From positions 1,609-59,026 of the IMG/VR virus record IMGVR_UViG_3300030060_003000: 57,418 nucleotides of DNA. One strand, written 5' to 3'. Position numbers and translations under genes: made by a program. The notes under the pieces are model-generated. The model saw only the letters and a list, made by a program, of their open reading frames with translations, did no database searches and had not been told where the DNA came from. The DNA is from a virus. Positions 1 to 6,463 of this stretch are shown here, piece by piece. The stretch's first letter is position 1; every line of letters starts with the position of its first letter.

Positions 1-115
1 ATAATGCTACTAAAAATATAGTAATCATCATTACTATATATACTAGTGGACTAAGATCTATTTGTTTTGTTTCCATATATTGGTAATCACCAAACAAATC
101 ATATAATTTATGCAT
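1..115 (-). CDS. Truncated small membrane protein (N-terminal part)
   Basis: The minus strand reads from an ATG at 115 without a stop to the window edge, giving 38 residues that begin MHKLYDLFGDYQYMETKQID and continue into a hydrophobic stretch (LVYIVMMITIFLVAL) that looks like the start of a membrane segment. It follows the MSYKMKG protein gene in the same direction and would be the next gene of the late operon, beside the M15 endolysin. A membrane protein here could serve in lysis, but nothing specific identifies it. The family is unknown to me and the C-terminus lies outside the window. Confidence 0.5.
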   Translation of the reverse strand, partial: MHKLYDLFGDYQYMETKQIDLSPLVYIVMMITIFLVAL

Positions 116-133
116 ACCTACATTAAGAAATTG

Positions 134-352
134 TTAACTTTTAACGTAGTTATACAACGCCTTAGCACCTTTTACAGCTTTAGAAACTGGTAACACATCA
201 ATTAAAGATTTTGGTGTAACTGCTTTAGCTATCTTATCTCCAATACTTCCTTTTCCAGCTTCTGCAGAATAATCTTTTTTCTTGCTAAAATCATATTTTT
301 TCTTTAACGGTGATTTTCCGTAAAAAGTTGATCCTTTCATTTTATAACTCAT
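134..352 (-). CDS. Small basic protein with MSYKMKG N-terminal tag
   Basis: A 72-residue Lys-rich protein beginning MSYKMKGSTFYGKSPLKKK. The first ~19 residues are almost the same as those of the 65-residue protein at 4560-4757 (MAFKMKGSTFYGSPLKK) and resemble five other small proteins in the late module. The rest (DKIAKAVTPKSLIDVLPVSKAVKGAKALYNYV) may form an amphipathic helix. Its ATG overlaps the stop of the upstream M15 peptidase gene as ATGA, so the two are probably translationally coupled. No catalytic motif is seen. I infer a virion-associated or late accessory role from its position; the function is unknown. Confidence 0.8.
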   Translation of the reverse strand: MSYKMKGSTFYGKSPLKKKYDFSKKKDYSAEAGKGSIGDKIAKAVTPKSLIDVLPVSKAVKGAKALYNYVKS

Positions 353-804
353 ATTATCATGTATTTAGTTTTACTATTTTCTTTGTAAGCTTTTAAACAT
401 CTTCTTCTGTTTTCGCTTTCAGACACATAACTAACGTGTACCCAGTCAGGGTTTTTGTCATTACCAAACTCCCATATCATTTGATCAAAGTCTAAATGTT
501 CTTTTATAAACTCATACATTTCAGCGTTAGTCATTCTACCAAAAGTATCATCTATATCCATAGCTTGACCATGACAATGTTGTGACTTTGTACTACCACC
601 TATAGCTTTGTTAAGCTCAGGTGATCTATAAAAGCTATTAATTTTTATAGGTCCACCTACATAAGCTCTTAAAGGTTCAAAAACCTCTTCAGCTAACTTT
701 ATCATATTTAGCTTATGTTCTTCTGTAGGTGTATTTTCTATATTTAAACGAGTTGCTGTTCTGCTATACACTCCTTCTTTATCACTAATATGCTTACTTA
801 TCAT
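349..804 (-). CDS. M15-family peptidase, probable endolysin
   Basis: A 151-residue protein of the peptidase M15 (D-Ala-D-Ala carboxypeptidase/L,D-endopeptidase-like) family. The core holds INSFYRSPELNKAIGG (residues ~55-70), then the zinc motif SxHxxGxAxD as SQHCHGQAMD (H76, D83), and a third ligand in DWVHVSY (H123). Many phage endolysins are single-domain M15 enzymes of this length that cut peptidoglycan stem peptides. There is no signal peptide, so it would need a holin to reach the wall; candidates are encoded at 45473 and 5094. It starts inside the end of the adhesin gene (11-base overlap). The family call is firm; the lytic role is inferred from family and position. Confidence 0.88.
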   Translation of the reverse strand: MISKHISDKEGVYSRTATRLNIENTPTEEHKLNMIKLAEEVFEPLRAYVGGPIKINSFYRSPELNKAIGGSTKSQHCHGQAMDIDDTFGRMTNAEMYEFIKEHLDFDQMIWEFGNDKNPDWVHVSYVSESENRRRCLKAYKENSKTKYMII

Positions 805-3184
805 GTCTTAAAAATCTTTTAGTTGTTCCATCGCTATATATGTATATAAGCACTCCTGTTTGACCTTTTTTTACAGGACGACCTAATATATCTGTAACTG
901 CTATTAATTGTTTTTGCACGCCTCTCATTGGTAGTGGACCAGCCCACGTACCTTCACAATAATCGTATGTTGCTTGACATATTGTGTCCCATTCATTTTC
1001 ACAACAATACTCATCTATATCTATTACCCAAGCATAACAAGGATCGTTTAACCAATAAGGGATGCTGTCGCCAGTAACACAACCTGCGCTATAACGACAA
1101 GATAAAGAATCGTTAGTATTAGCATTTGAATTATAGTTATATGCCTCTTGATCCATGCAACCCACAATGACAGAAATACACGAACCGTTATCCGTGTTAG
1201 CAAGTGGATCAAAGTTAATAGCCAAACTATCCATACACCCATAAACATAAGGAATACAACTAAAATCCTCCGTGTTTGCCGACGGCTCGTAATTGAAAGC
1301 AGAAGGATCCGTGCAGCCATATATAAAAGGTATACAAGGAATACTATTGTTAGTTGCATTTGCTAGTGGGTTATAATTAAATTGTGTTGAGTCCATACAA
1401 CCGTAAACAAACTCTATGCAAGAGCCATTATCTACGTTTGCTAATTGGTTATAGTTAAACATTGTTGGATCTGTACAGCCATAAACAACAGCAACACAAC
1501 TACTATCATCTACATTAGCTAGTGGATCGTAGTTAAACGCTGTTACGTCAGTGCAACCATAAACAATTGTTATACAAGAGTTGTCATCTGTGTTTGCTAA
1601 ACTATCATAATTTAAAGCCAAAGGATCAGTACAACCAAACACGTAAGGTATGCAAGTGTCAGGCGTGTTTGCTAACATATTGTAATTAAAAGCAAAAGCA
1701 TCCATACAACCTGTTATTACAGGTAAACAACCGCCGTTATCTACATTAGCCAAGCTATCATAATTAAACGCCGTACTATCAGTACAACCAAAAGTAGCGT
1801 ATACACCACAACTGTCTTGAACATTTATATCTGTGTAATATCCATTTGCCGTATCAATATGATATTGTAAGTAAGCTGCAGATATACAACCAGGATAATA
1901 GTAGCAATCATCAGCGGTGTTAGCACTGTCAACATAGTTAAATGCTAGACTGTCCATACAACCGTATACATACTCTTCACATATATTACCACAATATGTA
2001 TTTGCTTCATACATAAAAAACGGTATTATAAATGGTGGCTGTATACTTATTATAGTATCTTCATCTGGTCCTATCAACGTAAAGCCACACTCAATAGCTG
2101 TTGCTTGTGCTTGTTGACTTACAAATAGTTTTATATATACTTCTTCTGGCGCATATAAGTCTAAGCTATATGCTTGGTTAAAACTACCGTTAGTCATATA
2201 AAATATAGCTGTATCAGTATCTTGCCATATTTCTAATCTTGTGCCAACCCAACCGTTACCTACAAGATCGTGTAGTATAAGATCGTAGGAACACTGATCT
2301 ATATATTCCATTGAGTTGGCTAGTGAATCGTAGTTGTACATTGTACTATCAGTACAACCGTATATCTTTAGAGTTACACAGCTACTGTCATCTATTGTAG
2401 CTAACTCATTATATTCTACATAGTCATCGTCCATACAGCCATAAACTGGCGGTGGTGGTGTACAAGTATCAGCTTGCCAAACATGACTAGTATCATTACC
2501 AAAAGCAGGATCACTACCATAAACTACCGTATCACCACATTGCATTACATAATATGAACCATCTTGCCCACCCCATAAAGTACCTTCTAGGCCATCACCA
2601 TATAAATCATATATAGTGAAAGTTAGCTCGCCAGGTGGTAAGCATGCAAATTTAAATTGTGGTTCATAGTCTGGCACATTATTATAAGGCCCACCTGCAA
2701 ACAATATATTTCCTAAACTATCTTTTATATCCCAACTAGTCTCTTCTGGGTATTGGTCTAAATTTATATTAACTAATGTTGGTACACATGGTCCTGGTGG
2801 TGGTGGTGGTGGTGGTGGCAAACAACTTGGTACTTGCCTATTGGAGTATACACCTGATTGGAAGTTAGGATTAGGATAATCTACTATAGTATCACCACAA
2901 ATAGATACGTAATAACTACCGTTCATACCATCACCATAAGTATCTCTCATTAAAAACGTAATATCAGCTATACTATCATTTATATAACAAGTGTCAGTAT
3001 AAGTAGTGTTTGGTGATGTATAATACCCAGCTGGCACCATAGCTATAGTATCACCATATAAACTATCAGCAAATAAAGTCCAATATGTTTCTGTAGGATA
3101 TTGATCTGTAGTTACGTGTATTATACACTCTTTTTGAGCAAGTGTTACAATAGGTAATAATAATAATAATAATATTTTTTTCAT
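794..3184 (-). CDS. Secreted repeat adhesin-like protein with T9SS-like C-terminus
   Basis: A 796-residue protein with a clear signal peptide (MKKILLLLLLPIVTLAQ). Residues ~20-300 hold three related modules of the DQYPTETYW...DTYGDGMNGSYY type, separated by proline runs (eight prolines near residue 128). Residues ~250-690 are twelve copies of GC(T/M)D..A.NY..LAN.D..SC, a repeat common in surface proteins of Flavobacteriia. A Cys-rich segment follows, then a C-terminal ~45 residues (VTDILGRPVKKGQTGVLIYI, ending RHDK) that resemble the type IX secretion sorting domain. It lies between a similar secreted protein and the endolysin. It could be a host-derived adhesin exported by the infected cell, or a virion fibre. 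The signal peptide argues for the first. Function not proven. Confidence 0.75.
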   Translation of the reverse strand: MKKILLLLLLPIVTLAQKECIIHVTTDQYPTETYWTLFADSLYGDTIAMVPAGYYTSPNTTYTDTCYINDSIADITFLMRDTYGDGMNGSYYVSICGDTIVDYPNPNFQSGVYSNRQVPSCLPPPPPPPPGPCVPTLVNINLDQYPEETSWDIKDSLGNILFAGGPYNNVPDYEPQFKFACLPPGELTFTIYDLYGDGLEGTLWGGQDGSYYVMQCGDTVVYGSDPAFGNDTSHVWQADTCTPPPPVYGCMDDDYVEYNELATIDDSSCVTLKIYGCTDSTMYNYDSLANSMEYIDQCSYDLILHDLVGNGWVGTRLEIWQDTDTAIFYMTNGSFNQAYSLDLYAPEEVYIKLFVSQQAQATAIECGFTLIGPDEDTIISIQPPFIIPFFMYEANTYCGNICEEYVYGCMDSLAFNYVDSANTADDCYYYPGCISAAYLQYHIDTANGYYTDINVQDSCGVYATFGCTDSTAFNYDSLANVDNGGCLPVITGCMDAFAFNYNMLANTPDTCIPYVFGCTDPLALNYDSLANTDDNSCITIVYGCTDVTAFNYDPLANVDDSSCVAVVYGCTDPTMFNYNQLANVDNGSCIEFVYGCMDSTQFNYNPLANATNNSIPCIPFIYGCTDPSAFNYEPSANTEDFSCIPYVYGCMDSLAINFDPLANTDNGSCISVIVGCMDQEAYNYNSNANTNDSLSCRYSAGCVTGDSIPYWLNDPCYAWVIDIDEYCCENEWDTICQATYDYCEGTWAGPLPMRGVQKQLIAVTDILGRPVKKGQTGVLIYIYSDGTTKRFLRHDK
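1096..2443 (-). repeat. Twelve GC(T/M)D..A.NY repeats inside the adhesin gene
   Basis: The adhesin gene encodes twelve units of consensus (Y/F)GC(T/M)D..AFNY..LAN.D..SC. Ten lie closely packed at 1096-1985; the two N-terminal units lie near 2300-2443. Units are mostly 22-26 codons, with two Cys per unit and conserved Asp/Asn that could bind calcium. At DNA level the copies have diverged (the TGY GGY TGT ACR GAY core is kept), so this is an old protein-level expansion rather than a recent tandem duplication. Confidence 0.85.
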
Positions 3185-3185
3185 C

Positions 3186-3686
3186 TTAGAATTTAATAAA
3201 TTTTTTCATATTTCTTATATATATTCTGTTCTTTTTTACATCTGTTACAACTTTACCTTTAAGATCATATACAACACCTTTGTGTTGTCCGTTTGGTAAA
3301 ATTTCTTCCCAACCAAGAACGTTGCTCCATTCTACCCATTCAGTACCATTGTATACTATCCATTCACATACATCACGACACTCGTGTATTGTTTGCCAAT
3401 TAGTATCTGTTACATAAGCACTGTAACATACTTTTACCGTGTCTGTATTTTGTATTATTGGAAATGATGCAAATGCTCCATTACCAAGAAAGCAAAGTTG
3501 AAAATTACAAACTGCCCATGCAACACTTACAGTATCACAATAATTATCTAAAGAATCTGTTGTCTCAATCATTACACTGAAAACCCCATTTGTACTTGGT
3601 AATACTGAGTATGATATAGAATCACACCAGTCAGTTTGACTAAACATAGTTAGTGGTAGTAGTAATAATATTAACAGCTTCTTCAT
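3186..3686 (-). CDS. Secreted protein with T9SS-like C-terminus
   Basis: A 166-residue protein with signal peptide MKKLLILLLLPLTMFSQ and a short, Cys-containing beta-type body. The last ~30 residues (VVYDLKGKVVTDVKKNRIYI, then RNMKKFIKF) follow the pattern of T9SS type A sorting domains: a (V/D)xxGK/R turn, a KxxIYI strand and a basic, hydrophobic end. The start is two bases before the end of the next upstream gene region and the stop is next to the 796-residue adhesin gene, which has the same architecture. I infer that both are exported through the host Sec and type IX systems. The substrate or partner is unknown. Confidence 0.7.
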   Translation of the reverse strand: MKKLLILLLLPLTMFSQTDWCDSISYSVLPSTNGVFSVMIETTDSLDNYCDTVSVAWAVCNFQLCFLGNGAFASFPIIQNTDTVKVCYSAYVTDTNWQTIHECRDVCEWIVYNGTEWVEWSNVLGWEEILPNGQHKGVVYDLKGKVVTDVKKNRIYIRNMKKFIKF

Positions 3687-4237
3687 TCTTTTATTTTTAT
3701 AGTTATGTCATGTGGCGCGTACTCATTACCGCCAAAATAAGGATATAAATAGTATCTTCTAATTAAACCCCAGTTCCCTTCAGGTCTTCGCCTAACCATT
3801 GTAGTATCACCATCTATAACTATAACATAAAAAAATGTTTTTATATCTATAGTAGCGTCGTAAATTACTTCTGGTTCTATAGTTCTTATTGTAGCGGAGC
3901 TGTGTCTACCTTCTTCATGTCTTAACCAGCAAAGCTGTAATTCATTGTTTATATACCTCCAACCTAATCGTATAGAATATTTTTGATGTCTTACACCAAA
4001 ATCACTCATACCGTATATTTTATTTACATCATGCTGGTTTTCTGGTATTTCACTTTCGTAATAAGCAGACTCGTCTAATATAAATTTAAAATTTATTCTT
4101 GAATTATCTGGGTGATTTAAAAAACTACCTGAGCTATGTGATCCTGCTGGAATAGTATAAACTCTAAAGCCAAGATCGTCAACTTCTTTAGAACAAGATA
4201 CAAATGTTAAAAGTATAAATAACCTTAACAGTTCCAC
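3683..4237 (-). CDS. Putative surface lipoprotein
   Basis: A 184-residue protein starting at a GTG inside the end of the preceding tagged gene (13-base overlap). The N-terminus MELLRLFILLTFVSC-SKEVDD is a type II signal peptide with lipobox FVSC. The acidic SKEVDD after the cysteine resembles the lipoprotein export signals that carry Bacteroidota lipoproteins to the outer surface. The remainder is beta-rich (INFKFIL, IRLGWRYI, TIDIKTFFYVIVID) with a central RHEEGRH. I do not recognise the domain; a concanavalin-like sandwich is possible. It sits with two signal-peptide proteins, so this part of the late operon seems devoted to the cell envelope. Confidence 0.65.
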   Translation of the reverse strand: MELLRLFILLTFVSCSKEVDDLGFRVYTIPAGSHSSGSFLNHPDNSRINFKFILDESAYYESEIPENQHDVNKIYGMSDFGVRHQKYSIRLGWRYINNELQLCWLRHEEGRHSSATIRTIEPEVIYDATIDIKTFFYVIVIDGDTTMVRRRPEGNWGLIRRYYLYPYFGGNEYAPHDITIKIKE

Positions 4238-4560
4238 CTACGTCTAGCAGCTCTACCTCTTTCACCGTCCCAACCTCTTGATCTAGCACAAAATGATTTT
4301 CTACGATTAGCGTCTTTACTGCCAGGTTTTAATTTAGATGGTTTTGTTGTAACAGCTGTTTTTAACTTGCTACCAGGATTTTTAGCTTTGTATTCATTAA
4401 CACCTTTTTGTGTCATACCTCCACCAGCAGCTCCACCAGTAGCACTTTTATCTTTAGAAACTTTATTAAAGTTTTTACCTTTACCTATAGTTCTACGTGG
4501 CTCTGCTTTATCTTTCATAGGCGAGCTATACAAGCTCGGACCACTCATTTTAAAAGCCAT
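4225..4560 (-). CDS. MAFKMSG-tagged protein with SFCARS...RRRWNC C-terminus
   Basis: A 111-residue basic protein. The N-terminus MAFKMSGPSLYSSPMKDKAE belongs to the tag family of this phage. The middle is Gly/Lys-rich and probably disordered. The C-terminus (SFCARSRGWDGERGRAARRR, then WNC) matches a small Cys-containing module that I recall from many marine phage proteins of unknown function (SFCAR(S/M)...LR+W.C). Its ATG overlaps the stop of the 65-residue tagged gene upstream (TAATG). The tag plus a phage-wide C-terminal module suggests a modular virion-associated protein. The role is unknown. Confidence 0.78.
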   Translation of the reverse strand: MAFKMSGPSLYSSPMKDKAEPRRTIGKGKNFNKVSKDKSATGGAAGGGMTQKGVNEYKAKNPGSKLKTAVTTKPSKLKPGSKDANRRKSFCARSRGWDGERGRAARRRWNC

Positions 4561-4757
4561 TATGCTTTAGTGCAACTACCTTTTGCACAAGGTTTAGTTC
4601 CAGGTACTCTTTTGTAACCCTCCCAACAATTACAGTCTTTAGCGGTTACAGGGCTTTTTTCATTTTTACTTGCCCATATTGCTTTACGTTGCTTGTCAGA
4701 AGCGTATTTTTTTAGTGGTGATCCGTAGAATGTGGATCCTTTCATCTTAAATGCCAT
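4560..4757 (-). CDS. MAFKMKG-tagged small Cys-containing protein
   Basis: A 65-residue protein, MAFKMKGSTFYGSPLKKYAS at the N-terminus, then SDKQRKAIWASK (a phrase seen in small proteins of many phages) and a Cys-rich end with CNCWEGYKRVPGTKPCAKGSC. The four cysteines could bind a metal or form disulfides. The first 17 residues nearly equal those of the 72-residue protein at 134-352. This shows that the N-terminal block moves between otherwise unrelated bodies. It lies next to another tagged gene, with start and stop overlapping. Function unknown. Confidence 0.8.
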   Translation of the reverse strand: MAFKMKGSTFYGSPLKKYASDKQRKAIWASKNEKSPVTAKDCNCWEGYKRVPGTKPCAKGSCTKA

Positions 4758-4768
4758 ATTACTTTGTT

Positions 4769-5092
4769 TTAAAAATCACTCATGATTTGTTCATTAATAA
4801 ATTCTTGTATTTCTTTTCTCGTTGCAAGCATTTTAAAACTTAGGTCTGCTTGATACCTTTTTATTTCTTCACCGTCTTTAAAAACAATTATAGTAGGCAC
4901 TATAACTACTTTATGTTTTTGTTGTAGTTCAGCTTCTTTTGTTATATCGACTTTAGTTATATCGCAGTCAGATAATTTATTTATCCACTCAACTTTGTTA
5001 GCGGCGTTCCATTCTGCGTTAAATTCTGTTACAACTATTTGAGCATTAGTATTAAAACAAAATGCTAATAGTATTAGTGTTATTTTATTCAT
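4769..5092 (-). CDS. Exported thioredoxin-fold protein without CxxC
   Basis: I start this gene at the ATG at 5092, which gives 107 residues with a good signal peptide (MNKITLILLAFCFNTNAQ). A TTG twelve bases upstream would add four residues inside the neighbour's reading frame and spoil the signal. The junction then reads TAATATG, as at many genes here. The body has a thioredoxin pattern: VTEFNAEWNAAN, VDITKEAELQQKHKV, cis-Pro segment VPTIIVFKDGEE, and a final helix. The usual WCxxC is replaced by WNAAN, so redox activity is unlikely. It could act as a periplasmic binding or folding factor. Fold assignment fairly sure, role unknown. Confidence 0.72.
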   Translation of the reverse strand: MNKITLILLAFCFNTNAQIVVTEFNAEWNAANKVEWINKLSDCDITKVDITKEAELQQKHKVVIVPTIIVFKDGEEIKRYQADLSFKMLATRKEIQEFINEQIMSDF

Positions 5093-5093
5093 A

Positions 5094-5375
5094 TTATCTG
5101 TCAAATAGTTTATCTTCTATTTTTTCTATAGACTTTTTAATCTCCTGCACATCTTCCTGAGTTGTCATAATAGTTTGACGAATCATTTGATCTTTCATGT
5201 CAAATTCCATACGGGTAACATCTGGAGCTGGTGGTACCGGTAGTTCTTTTGCTTCGGCAATATCAGCTTGCAAAGCAAACCACATACCTATAATTGTAGC
5301 CATTGCAAAGCCTATTGCTATTAGTGTTTTTATACTAACTTGAAAGCCAGTGTCTTCATTTAATTCTTTTGCCAT
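5094..5375 (-). CDS. Single-pass membrane protein with coiled coil (holin/spanin-like)
   Basis: A 93-residue protein. Residues ~13-36 form one hydrophobic segment (SIKTLIAIGFAMATIIGMWF). A short Pro-rich linker (LPVPPAPD) and a charged helix to the C-terminus (TTQEDVQEIKKSIEKIEDKL) with coiled-coil heptads follow. This layout occurs in XhlA-like and other lysis-associated membrane proteins and in spanin i-subunits. It lies about 4 kb from the M15 endolysin in the same operon. The family cannot be fixed from sequence alone. Its stop overlaps the TAATATG start of the thioredoxin-like gene. Confidence 0.55.
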   Translation of the reverse strand: MAKELNEDTGFQVSIKTLIAIGFAMATIIGMWFALQADIAEAKELPVPPAPDVTRMEFDMKDQMIRQTIMTTQEDVQEIKKSIEKIEDKLFDR

Positions 5376-5377
5376 TG

Positions 5378-6430
5378 TTAAAGTATTATGTAATTAATTC
5401 CAAATTTAAAGTCATACCATTCTCTGTTCCAGTATTTGTTATATTTACCCTCAATAAAAGTACCTAACCTTTTACTATATTTATAACCAAATATAACGCC
5501 TCCAGAGTAATCTAACCATTGTCCGTTATTAAATTTGTGATAAGAAAAATCACCACCTTGATCTAAGTGGTAAGGCATTAAGTTTGCCCAAGTATGTGTC
5601 CAAAAAGTTTTAGTATAATGATAGTAATCAAAACCCAAAACAATTGAATGTTGAATCATTAAGTCTAACTCATTACGTTTTTTTTCAGTATAGTCTGCTA
5701 ATACTGTAGGTATTACAACCTCTTCCCAAACCTCTTTGCTTGTAGCAACGAGCTCTCCATTAGGAGAAAAATACTCACTAGCAGCTACGTCCACATTATA
5801 ACCCTCTTGTAGTGCTAGGTAAGTGTAATGTATATTGCCATTGCTTAGCACCCATTCTGCTAAAGGATCGTAACCATATGGCTCAGATAACCTTTGAGCA
5901 AGCCCAGCATTAAAGGACAATTTGTCATTAGCTTTATATCTGTATCTTTCCGATGTTTCAAAGTATTTAATATCTGCAAAACCATCTTCTAAATACTCAC
6001 CTTTTAATATGTAAACATCGTCAACAAACCTTATAAAGTGATGCTGATCTAAATATTCATTACCTTGTTGTCTTTTGTAATCTACCTCAAATAAAAATTC
6101 TAACCCACGTACCTTACCAACATTAGCACCATCTGACCATGAGTTTTCAGTACCATCATAAAACGTTTGCGCTCTATTTTCGTAACCAAATCTAGCTATT
6201 TTACGAACACCTACTGCTAAGTTATAATCAAAAGGGGTTTTTATAGTATTAGTTTCTAAACCGTTGCTAACAGAAAAAATTTCAACATCTGATATAGAAG
6301 TACCTCCACTTGCCGCAGCGTAAAACGTAGCAAACTTAAAGTATTTCTTTAAATTTACTTGGGCACAACAATCTTTAGGGGTAGCGCAAGATGTTATTAT
6401 AACTAGTAATATTATTAGTATTTTCTTCAT
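5378..6430 (-). CDS. Outer-membrane beta-barrel-like protein with lipobox
   Basis: A 350-residue protein with N-terminus MKKILIILLVIITSC-ATPKDC, which fits a type II signal peptide (lipobox ITSC), though a type I cut after CCAQ is also possible. The body is rich in alternating aromatic strands (VGVRKIARFGYENRAQTFY, GVIFGYKYSKRLGTFIEGKY) and ends in a strand, FKFGINYIIL, with an aromatic/hydrophobic pattern typical of outer-membrane barrels. I infer a barrel in the host outer membrane, or a virion protein with a barrel-like fold. Such a protein could alter the receptor surface late in infection. It is the gene downstream of the giant polyvalent protein. Moderate confidence in the fold, low in the role. 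Confidence 0.5.
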   Translation of the reverse strand: MKKILIILLVIITSCATPKDCCAQVNLKKYFKFATFYAAASGGTSISDVEIFSVSNGLETNTIKTPFDYNLAVGVRKIARFGYENRAQTFYDGTENSWSDGANVGKVRGLEFLFEVDYKRQQGNEYLDQHHFIRFVDDVYILKGEYLEDGFADIKYFETSERYRYKANDKLSFNAGLAQRLSEPYGYDPLAEWVLSNGNIHYTYLALQEGYNVDVAASEYFSPNGELVATSKEVWEEVVIPTVLADYTEKKRNELDLMIQHSIVLGFDYYHYTKTFWTHTWANLMPYHLDQGGDFSYHKFNNGQWLDYSGGVIFGYKYSKRLGTFIEGKYNKYWNREWYDFKFGINYIIL

Positions 6431-6433
6431 ATC

Positions 6434-6463
6434 TTTTTAATCACTTGTTTTTATTGTTTTTTA
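6434..6463 (-). promoter_or_regulatory. Candidate late promoter (TAA-N12-GATTA type)
   Basis: On the minus strand: TAAAAAACA, twelve bases ending AAGT, then GATTAAAAA, four bases before the ATG of the barrel-like gene. The same 9-12-9 layout occurs at 18305, 37564, 50293 and 51618. The sequence is AT-rich, so chance matches are possible. Confidence 0.3.

Noticed and set aside
1096-2443. CRISPR array or recent tandem DNA repeat
   Set aside because: The repetition is in the protein; DNA units are diverged, coding throughout, and there are no spacers.
5093-5104. TTG start for the thioredoxin-like gene
   Set aside because: It adds four residues that spoil the signal peptide; the ATG at 5092 gives a normal signal and a TAATATG junction.
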